In this document: in pieces, positions 55,430-64,000 of the stretch | How the letters are laid out: every line of letters begins with the position of its first letter | How positions within the stretch are numbered: the stretch's first letter is position 1 | From: Liolophura sinensis | Taxonomy: Eukaryota > Mollusca > Polyplacophora > Chitonida > Chitonidae | DNA: 64,000 bases | Reading direction: 5' to 3' | Assembly: GCF_032854445.1 (NCBI RefSeq) | Contig: NC_088306.1 | Coordinates: 25,763,764-25,827,763, forward strand | Translations under genes and position numbers: made by a program | The notes under the pieces: model-generated | The model's input: the letters and a program-made list of their open reading frames with translations, nothing else | The model's database searches: none | What the model was told of the DNA's origin: nothing

Positions 55430-57715
55430 CTGAAGAAATAAAAATAAAAATATTGAAACTCAAGGATATGTTTTTTCTAAGCTGATTAAATGAATAAAAT
55501 CAAGCTGGGAAAATACACAGATATGCAAGCTGCTTAACTTTACCATGCAGTAAATAAACTTGCTGCACAAATAGAATAATGAAAACTAGTCTGAAACAAT
55601 GTAAAGCTGAGCTTTAAAAATTCCGTGAACACTACAAACACACCAATTATATACAAATGTGCGGTAAAGAAGTGAAATAAAATTATTATAAGCTGATGAT
55701 TGATAATCCAAACAGCTATGTAAGTACAATGTACTCCACATTCAAGAATTTTTCACTTATACAATGATGGTCAGCAGAAACTGAAGTGCCCGCCGGTGCC
55801 CGTTGGTAAACAACCAACCTTTGACCTTTGAAAACTTTCCCATGTGTGACCAATACAGATATGCAAATAGCACTAGTGGAAAGGAAGTGGTCAAGTTACA
55901 TTGTGGAAATGACTAGGAGAACATTGTGGGTTCTTTACTGCTCCTGAGGTCCCAACAACAGTGACGGTGGAGAAAATCCATAAATTCTCTAATCAAGGCT
56001 AGGAATGAACCTGCACCTTATGTATCCTAGCATTTAAAGACAAACTTCTAAATGACTCGGGCCCAGTCTGGACAGTCACAGTAATGGCTGTCCGACCTAA
56101 GGTCATCACGCCTAAACCTTTATGCTAAGCCAGGGAAAGCACTGCCTGCCAATTTTCAAAGCCTTACATTACTTAGAGGTTCATGCCTTCAGTATTATTC
56201 CCCGCAAAGTGTTGTAACTTTTGGCCTGATTCATTCACATGACCTTCTCCAAAATTTGTTCTGGTTTGTTGATTATTATGCAAATTAGACTTTTGATTAT
56301 TATACAAATTAGTCTTTGGTTGACCAATGAAAATAGCGCAGAAATATAGGTAAATTGAAAAACCAGACTAAAATGTCTAGAACACTTCCCTCTGAATTAT
56401 GAATGTGCCAAAATAATTATTTCCTTATATGATGAATCATATGTAGTTTTTGTGTAGTTATCAAGAAAATTGTTCAAAAGTTTGTCAACTGCTTAGCATG
56501 GGGGCTTGCCCAGCTTCATGTAACACTGCATAAAACTAATCTCGTCAGCTTAGAATGGGTACACAGAATCAGCCTTACAATAATGTGTTGTGTATGTCCA
56601 CGGCTATAGACATACAATCTCTGTACCTGCAGTATCAGCCTTACGACAATGTATTCTTTCTGTTAGCAATACAGGTACAATGCAGGATCTTAAGTATATG
56701 AAAACACTGTATTCTTTCTTTTCACTGGTATGCAGAAGTCTGAAGATACAATGTTATTGTACTATGGCAATGCACATGAATGGTACACACAGACTCCACA
56801 TGAGAGAAGTTTAAAAAATTAGCTGCCAGCCCCCTTTCACTAACAAAGTGAAACTCTGGAAATCACTTCTCAGTTTGCCTGCTGCGGGTACACAAAGACA
56901 AACAGAATAAACGTAGTTTGAACACTACTGAAGCATTTACCCTTGTAAATGTTTTCTCAAAATCTGAAGATTGTACAGTATCTCCTTTGGAAAATAAACC
57001 TAGAGATATGAGAGTAACACCATTTGATATTCGAAAGCATAGGGACAAAATTTATTCAACTAAAAATGACTTTATCTCTACCAGAAGAAAGCTTGTAACA
57101 CAGAAATTCTGTTTACTGAAAGTTTTAATTTATTTTATGCTGGGATATTACTGCTGTAGTCCAGACCCGATTAATTCACTAGTCTGCTCTATGATCTGAA
57201 ACCAGTGTGTAAAGCTTGTACAAATTTGCCTCAGTTCACGGTACCGCAAGCGTTTACCTATTGAACTCCTAACAAACTGAGGTTAGAAATATCATGTTAA
57301 AAACAAAACACATTCCTGGTCGTTATATACGTGTCGCTTTTACTGTTTTGTGCAGCATCTTTTCTCTAAGACTTCCTCGTGCATCATTCAAAAGTAAATT
57401 AAAAGTATTCACACATCATCTTTTTACTTGCAGTGCGTAATAACTACAAGCACAACTAAGCTTACGCTCATGTTCATTCCTTCACCCTGCTAGGTTAAAA
57501 ACATGCAAAGAGAAATATGTACAGAACGTAAACAAGTTGTTTACGTTTGCACTCTGCGGCGGTATTTCTAAATTTACAGCCGCATCCGGAATCTACAGGG
57601 AGAGAACTCAATGCTGATCTAGCCGTAAAAATCAATCAATTATGGCATTGTATATCGCACAAATAACATAAACAATGCATTACTTTGTAATCAGAGGAAA
57701 ATGTGTGTAGAATAC
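55430..57715. other. Intron or intergenic sequence upstream of the unidentified minus-strand gene
   Basis: Contains a SINE tail fragment at about 55735-55785 (minus). ORFs here (56590-56814, 56918-57199) have no family match. If the minus-strand gene starts at 57739 this is its first intron. Confidence 0.45.
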
Positions 57716-57781
57716 CATTGATTTAGTTTTCAGACTCATGCGTATCGGTGGACGCCTTATTGAAAAACGAAAACAGTGAAA

Positions 57782-60700
57782 ATGGCGGCGCTGTTGAAGA
57801 AACGTGCACTCGCCGAGTTTAGTCAAGTGATTCAGGTAATCTGTGATTCCTGACAATGCTATAGGTTCACACAAATTCAGCTACTTAACATAAACTAACA
57901 AAGAATTGCTCACTTGCACCAAAGCTGTGCTGAGCGCCGAAGTTTGGTCTTAGAAAACTAGACAGAAACAACAACAACGCGATCTTTGCTAGTCCAAAGC
58001 TAGCCCAGAAAGACTCCTACTGCGTTTCTTATACAGACGTTTTCAATGTTAATGTCGTACTCAAGGAAGGTCCAGGCTGATTGCCGTTGTTTTCGAACAA
58101 GTCTCGCGCAAATAAAAGACACCAACCTAAAACCCTGCTTTCCGCATCCACCGCACCGCCACCATACGTTCCTACATGATTTAGAATAGATTTATTATAG
58201 CCATGAAGGCTTCCACGGTATACTGTCTTCGGCGATTGCCACAATGTTGAGCTGGTATGCACATGTCTTGCTTCTTAGTGGAGTAATGGGAAGATGGCGG
58301 TATATGTTGAGGAGCGTATACCACGGAAACCTTTGCGACTATAATAAATCTATTCTAAATTGAGAAATACCCAACATATTCTCTTTAAGAATTGTATCCC
58401 CTGCAAACAGAATGTTGGATGGGATAAAATTTTCACCACCCTACCTGAAGATGAAAAACTAAGTCCAAACATGGCAGACGTTGATTTGAGTTGTTGCATT
58501 CCAAAGTTTAAAGACCAGGATTACTGCTGAAAGATGGTTTCTCAATGCTGGCTTTGATATATTACATTGCAGGAGTATTACAGGAGTTTAAGGGAATTGG
58601 TAGATAGCTAAAATAAGGTAGGGGTTTGAGACGTTCTTTTTTGGTGAAATTATCCTTTTGGGAGTCTATATATGACCAAAGTTGGGCATTATGGTAGGAA
58701 CGTCCAGCTAGCTTTGGGCTAGATCGTTGCTGGGTCATGAGTGTGATATCTGCAAATACTGTCGAAGATGCATTATCTGATCTATAAGAAAAGCAGCAGA
58801 TTTACTGTTAATTGAAAAGATAAGATGATCTGTTATCAGAATAAATAGCCCTGAGATGGTTATGGGCTCAAAGGGGGATAATTTTTAATTACTTCAGAAC
58901 TAGTCCGAGATAGCGTTAGGTTTGTCAAAAAGTCTGTCCAGCCAAGGATGGCCCACAAACCAGCATCATACATGTAGCTCGCTCCATTTCAAAACCTGAT
59001 GCAGTTGCCGTGGCATGGCATTTGAGACTAAAATTACTCATTATTGAAATGCGTTTCCACAACCTAAAGTGTGCAGACAATTGTGTTCCTTATTTTTTTT
59101 TCTGTTTATTTATCACAAGCACAGTGTCAATGTATTAGGCTGCGTGGGCCCGAGATTCCTTTGTGATGCTCAAAGCGAACAGCCACAACATAATTGATAA
59201 GGGCAGATAACTGCATCAGTTTTTAAAACAAAAAACAAAGCGAAACCTAATGTCATGAATCTTCAGAGTATTCAGAACAGGCGTGAAGCCCTATTTTTTT
59301 TTAGTTGTATTCCTAATGTTTTGTACATTGTTTCAGCAAGGATTATGAAATGTAATTTCAAACACTTTTTTGTAAACATGATTACTGTTGTTTGTCTTCA
59401 AGATTTTGGTTAATGTTTACCATCAGTGAACTTGAGTTTTGAACTGAACTGTCTGTCAACAAAATTTATGTCTCTAGCCACAATGTAATATCTTTCATCA
59501 CAGACCACAGTTTAATATGTTCATGTTCCAGGAGGAGCCCCGTCCTGTGAAAAAGCTACGGTTGATTCAAAAGCCTCCTTCACAGGAAATTAACCTTGGC
59601 CTTGAATCTTCAACATCCTCACAAGATGCACTCCAGAGATTACTTCTGTTTGAAGACTCTTTACCGATTTCCTCAGAGAACATCGCTGGTGTTGTTAGGG
59701 ATTTACTAGTTCATTTTCACAGAGAAAAGGGGACAGCAGTCAGAGTTACGATTGCACATTTGCTGAGTAAACTGGCAAAAGCTCCTGGCTTTAATTGTGA
59801 AGCCATGTTTGACGAAGTGTTGCCCTTGCTGAAATCTGAAAGTAAGATATGATATGGTAAAAACTGAAACATTGTAACTTTGATAAAGCTGTGGAGAATA
59901 TAGCCATGTGTGAGTCAGTGAAGTTCAGTTATTCCTTTTTGGATGTATTGTTTGTTTCAAGACATCAAAAGTCTTTCTGTCAATTCAGACATCACATATT
60001 GTAAATCTTCAACCTTTTCAACTGCTAAAGTACTTTTTTCAATGCAATTTAGGTTTACAATTATTAATAAAATAACGCTAAATGTGAAGTGCTTGTGTCA
60101 TTTAAGATGCCACCTTCATAAAACTGTGCAAATTATTTCTCTGTTCTCCATTGTTATCTAAGAATATTTCAAAATATTGGTTGCAGAGACGGTCGAAAGA
60201 ACTAGGGTTCTGTATTTTTTAAGACTGTAAATTTGTCACTTTGAGTCATTACTTACTACCCCATAGAAATTAACATGTGACATACATTAATAATTATTAC
60301 CGTAGTTGGCATTTTTCTTTGTTGCTCGTTCTTTGACAAATTTGAGGTGAGAAAGGGAAGTGCATCACGAATAATGGTCAGTGTTTGCAAATTTGCTATC
60401 TGTAAACTAAACCTTGTGTAAACTTACGATACTGTTTAATTTTCCTGTTGTGTACCATTTTCTTTTGTACAGAATCTCACAAGGTCAAAGGTCAGCTGCT
60501 GAGTTGCCTGTTGTCCATTGGCCAGTCCTTGCCTCTGCATGCTTCCATTCATCAACAGATAGTCAGTCTTGCCAAAGAGGTTTGTAAAATCCTGCTGCGT
60601 CCATTTAGAAACTTAAAGTAAACAAAGTATGCAATAAAAACTCTTAGCTCGGCAATTTTTGTAGGGTGTTATGCCATGTCCCTTAATTTGACAGCTCTAC

Positions 60701-63700
60701 CTAAATTCCGTCATGGTCTCCTTTTAAAATGATAATTTGTGAAAGGAAAATAAACTGCAGCATCATGTGAGCCCCCCCCCCCCCCCACCACCAAAAAAAA
60801 CTTTTTTTGTAAAGTATATGAATTCGCCTGATTTCCAAGTTGGGATTTCTTCTGTCTTGATTGAAATTTCTGTAGCCAGTATGCCAGGTTATGAATGCCA
60901 AGAAAAAATTGGAAAACACTAATATGAACAGCAACAAAAGCAATGCAAATGCATCCAATCGTTTTTTCCTAGGTAACCCATGCTTAACCCTAGTTGAACT
61001 GCAAGTGATAGAACGTAGACAGGGATTGCATTGAATTTGTCTGTCAAAAGAGTCGTATGGAAGGCAAAACAGATTTAAAAAACTGAAGTTGCACAAAGTG
61101 GCAAGTGTGTTTGTAGCTGCATGTATTAAGCTGTAGATATTGGCAAATCTTACTGTGTCTTGGACATAAAGTGAAAAGGAAAATTCAATCAGCTATTTTT
61201 CTTCAGTGCCTTTTTTGACAGTCTCCAGCCCTTATTTTCTGTTTGTAGCACCAAGTTGTTATTTGGATTTTGGTCAGAAATGATTTCGTGGAATTCGCTA
61301 CAATAATATCAAAGATTCAGAAATTTTGAATATCAATTATATGAGTGTTTATACCTGTTTACATGAATGTTTGTAAGTACTCTCAAAACACTCTAAAACC
61401 AGCTTTCCCTGAACTCACGGCTCATTTGGCTGGGGATCGTCTTCCTCGCTGCTTCTCCCAATCCTGGGTGGGTTTCTCATGTCTCACACATATATTTAGA
61501 AATACTCCTGTACCACTTTGCAGTGGTCAAACAGATCCATATTTCAAGGATGAGTGGAGTCAAGCCAAAAACCTGCAGGTTGGCAGTCTAGGAATGTTAC
61601 TTCCATCAGTGAGTCCTCAGAATTGAAGATTGGTCAATGACTGGCTTCCCAGATGTCAGTACAGTGTAACTGAGTGGAGATCTGATCTCATTGACATGTT
61701 CTTCCAGTGAGGCAGCACTTAGAAATGTCACTTTTGAAACTAGCCAGGCACACAGAAACTCATGAAACGACTGTAATCGTGTTCAAAGTGGCATTAGGCA
61801 ACACCAATTTTTTTGTGTGTTTTCATGAGAGAGCTGACATTAAAAAATGCAAAACTCGAAATTGAAATAAAACTGAAAATCCACCTTTCTATTTTGTCTG
61901 ACCTTGGGTTTTTTGTAATGATTTTCGTGTTTTTCATAGCTTTCTGATCGTATAAATATATATATTCTAACAGGAATAATTGCTGGAACAGTCCACATTT
62001 CCCACAAATAAGAATATAATTTTTAAGTTTTACAATTACACCTTCCATATTCTTCCCCTAAAAAAAAATAATTTAAACTGGTGTAACCTTAAATCCTAAG
62101 AAAAAACATACATTCAGATGCATTGGATATCATTTTGAAATACCTTTAAAGTGAACATATCAGTGAACATCAGTTAATTTTCATTTTATTCTACATCTGT
62201 ATTGCTGCAGCATTTGACTGACACCAGCCATCTTGTCAGGAGCAACTGCTTGGATATCATTGGCTCCCTGGCGTCACATGTCCCAGACCGGCAGGAGGAA
62301 AGCCAATCAAATACCTTGTCACAAGTTCAGAAGTTACTCGGTCAGTTTACTCAGGATTCTGACCCACGTGTTAGAACCAGTGCGTTCCAGGCCATGGTAG
62401 GTCATTTGTGGATCAATAGGCCTCATCTGAATTACCTCCCTTATCACACAATAGCATGCTATGATTTACATGTATTACGAAATTAGTTTTTCAAACGTTG
62501 GATCTTCACTGTTGAAGTACGCCTTAGGCCTACATGTAGGGTATTTCACAACACTATCAATTGTTAATAGGCAAGAGAATGCAGAAGACATCAACCACTG
62601 AGAATCACAGAAATGTCGAGAGATGAACTGTTTTTTCGCCTCATGTAGAATATATGTTTGAGTTTGCAGAAGCTGTCTGTTCTTCACCATAGCCTACACA
62701 TATTTCACTTTTGATTTCTTACACATTTATCCTGGGCTTCATAAATCAGTTTACAATCTTAAAATTTCTCTTGATTTTATAGTTTCAACCAGTTTTTGCT
62801 GCTTTTAACTTTGATACTTGCCATTGGGCATTTTCAGAGTTCCCACCCCTCTGGGGGAGACACTACCGTGTCTAAAATGACACCTATATAGAATAAATGA
62901 GGCTGTTATTCTAATAATCTGCAGTATTTCAGGTGCATCATCTCAAGGTATAAACAGATCACTGTAATTTTTGTGTACAAATTTACCTGACTCGGCTACC
63001 TGCTGATGTTCCTGGGTGTCTCCTGGCGTCTTGGCATCCTCCCTCCCTGTTGTCGTATAAATGAAGTTTTCTTGAGTACGATAATAACTCCAATCAAATA
63101 AACAAATTTATTTCCTGTCTACAGATACAGTTACACCAGAGAGGCTTGAAGCTGGAACAGACTCTGTACAAACAGGCCAACCAAGCTCTGACAGATGACT
63201 ATGAGAGTGTGAGAATGGCTGCTGTTAAGCTGGTCTGGCTGCTCTGTCATCTCTACCCAGAGAGGTGAGATTAGCTGTAGTGTAAAGCCAGGGTTAGGTC
63301 ATCAGGGACAGGTGCCATACATGCAGACCAATCTGGTGTTAGAGGCTGGGGATTGGGGTGGGTGGTGGTGGTGGTGGGGAGGTGGGGAGTGGGTGGGTGG
63401 AGTTGAAAAAGGGGTATCACAAGGCATTTGTAGTGCTGACCTGCAGTCAACTCAGTCAACTCAAAAAGACAGAAACACATCAGTAATGAATGTGAAACTC
63501 AAATTTCGAATCTTTTGCATTTGCACAATGATTATTATTTCGCACATGAAGCACTGAATATTTTATGACAAAAATGAAAATCTTGATGCAAATATCTTAC
63601 CATTTCATCCCGTCCAGTCCCGTTCCTGTTAGCGACTCAGATGAAGAGTTACGCATGGTTGATGACGGATTTGCTAAAATCTGCAACATGGTCAACGATC

Positions 63701-64000
63701 TGTCGGTGCGTGTGAGAACGGAGGCTGCTACACTATTGGTCAGTTTACCTATGTACATTTTTTCATGTTCTCAGTTTTCAGTGGATGGAGATGTCAGAAA
63801 AGAAGAACAAAACAACTGTCAAGTCATTGTGAAGTAATATGTAGTAGTAACATCAATATTTGCATTTTTAGCTTGGTATAACTCTGTATATCACTTTATC
63901 AAGGAAAATTAAAATTCGCATTTAAAATTTAAAATGTGTTGTTGTAGTCAGGATCTTAAGATGCACTTGTCTTCCACCACTACGTTCATATCTGTATGTC
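57782..64000 (+). CDS. INTS4: INTS4: Integrator complex subunit 4, N-terminal 306 residues, runs off the window
   Basis: HEAT-repeat subunit of Integrator, which binds the INTS9-INTS11 endonuclease to form the cleavage module that cuts snRNA and other nascent RNAs (family knowledge). Exons 57782-57835, 59532-59841, 60473-60579, 62211-62396, 63125-63264 and 63618-63738, all GT-AG with consistent phases. Matches to vertebrate INTS4 include the N-terminus (MAALLKKRALAEFSQVIQ), KKLRL, SSQDALQRLLLFE, HLTDTSHLVRSNC, DSDPRVRTSAFQAM, ALTDDYESVRMAAVKLVW and LRMVDDGFAKICNMV. The last visible exon corresponds to roughly residue 330 of about 960 in human. The first exon is short and starts in an AAAATGGCGG context. 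The remaining exons lie to the right of the window. Confidence 0.95.
58179..58360. repeat. Inverted repeat (22-bp perfect outer arms) in INTS4 intron 1
   Basis: ATTTAGAATAGATTTATTATAG at 58179-58200 is the exact reverse complement of 58339-58360. The pairing continues imperfectly inward (CTTCCACGGTATAC against GTATACCACGGAAAC). It may be a small MITE or a hairpin-forming remnant. Confidence 0.85.
60772..60788. repeat. Poly-C run in an INTS4 intron
   Basis: About 15 consecutive C followed shortly by an A-run. A slippage-prone site where length is unreliable. Confidence 0.85.
63000..63112 (+). mobile_element. SINE family A, short remnant
   Basis: CGGCTACCTGCTGATGTTCC, TGTCGTATAAATGAAGTTTTC, TTGAGTACGATAATAACTCC and CAAATAAACAAAT. 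It ends 12 bp before the INTS4 exon 63125-63264, close to the branch-point region. Confidence 0.75.
63349..63402 (+). repeat. G-rich tract with quadruplex potential in INTS4 intron 5
   Basis: GGGG, GGGTGG, (GGT)n, GGGG, GGTGGGG, GGGTGGGTGG runs are closely spaced on the transcribed-RNA-like (plus) strand, satisfying the usual G3+ spacing rule for a G-quadruplex. Confidence 0.7.

Noticed and set aside
57200-57450. Minor stretch resembling the C-terminal end of a retrotransposon ORF (LRLPRASFKSKLKVF)
   Set aside because: Too short and no reverse-transcriptase motifs upstream; similarity is only suggestive.

Overview
This is a 64-kb piece of animal nuclear DNA, AT-rich, with short exons, long introns and many short interspersed repeats. 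Two tRNA-headed SINE families recur dozens of times. One ends in AATAAATA-type tails; the other ends in a TCACTCACTCAC-type tail. These repeats look molluscan to me (marine bivalve or gastropod); that is recollection and inference, not something the sequence proves. There are no operons, ribosomal RNA genes or CRISPR arrays.

Layout. (1) 1-780: ten or so copies of a 79-bp satellite. (2) 1404-22993, minus strand: a complete ECT2 gene, the RhoGEF that drives cytokinesis. I traced 22 coding exons with consistent splice phases, giving about 875 residues (three BRCT repeats, nuclear-localisation linker, DH, PH, basic tail). Its introns carry SINEs, a 1-kb TIR transposon, a 21-bp purine-rich array and, most strikingly, an 87-bp tandem array that copies the end of a BRCT exon together with its splice donor. 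(3) 23.0-31.1 kb: intergenic, with a 34-bp minisatellite and SINEs. (4) 31213-33763, plus strand: LIPT2, mitochondrial octanoyltransferase, in two coding exons. (5) 33.8-38.8 kb: intergenic, no recognised gene. (6) About 38.9-42.64 kb: a GC-richer, decayed Polinton/Maverick-like element with a broken integrase. (7) 44406-46522, plus strand: an intronless DCST2-like gamete-fusion protein gene split by one frameshift, with CRE-like sites upstream. (8) 49943-55429 (perhaps from 57739), minus strand: a multi-exon gene I cannot name. (9) 57782 to the right edge, plus strand: INTS4, the first six exons (306 residues), running out of the window.

The genes do not form one pathway. ECT2 (cell division), LIPT2 (lipoate synthesis), DCST2 (sperm-egg fusion) and INTS4 (snRNA 3' processing) are independent neighbours. 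INTS4 and the unidentified minus-strand gene may share a divergent promoter.

The most interesting observation is the ECT2 donor array. Five consecutive GT(A/G)AGT donors lie 87 bp (29 codons) apart, all in the same phase, with an open reading frame throughout. Donor choice alone could add 0, 29, 58, 87 or 116 residues to BRCT1.
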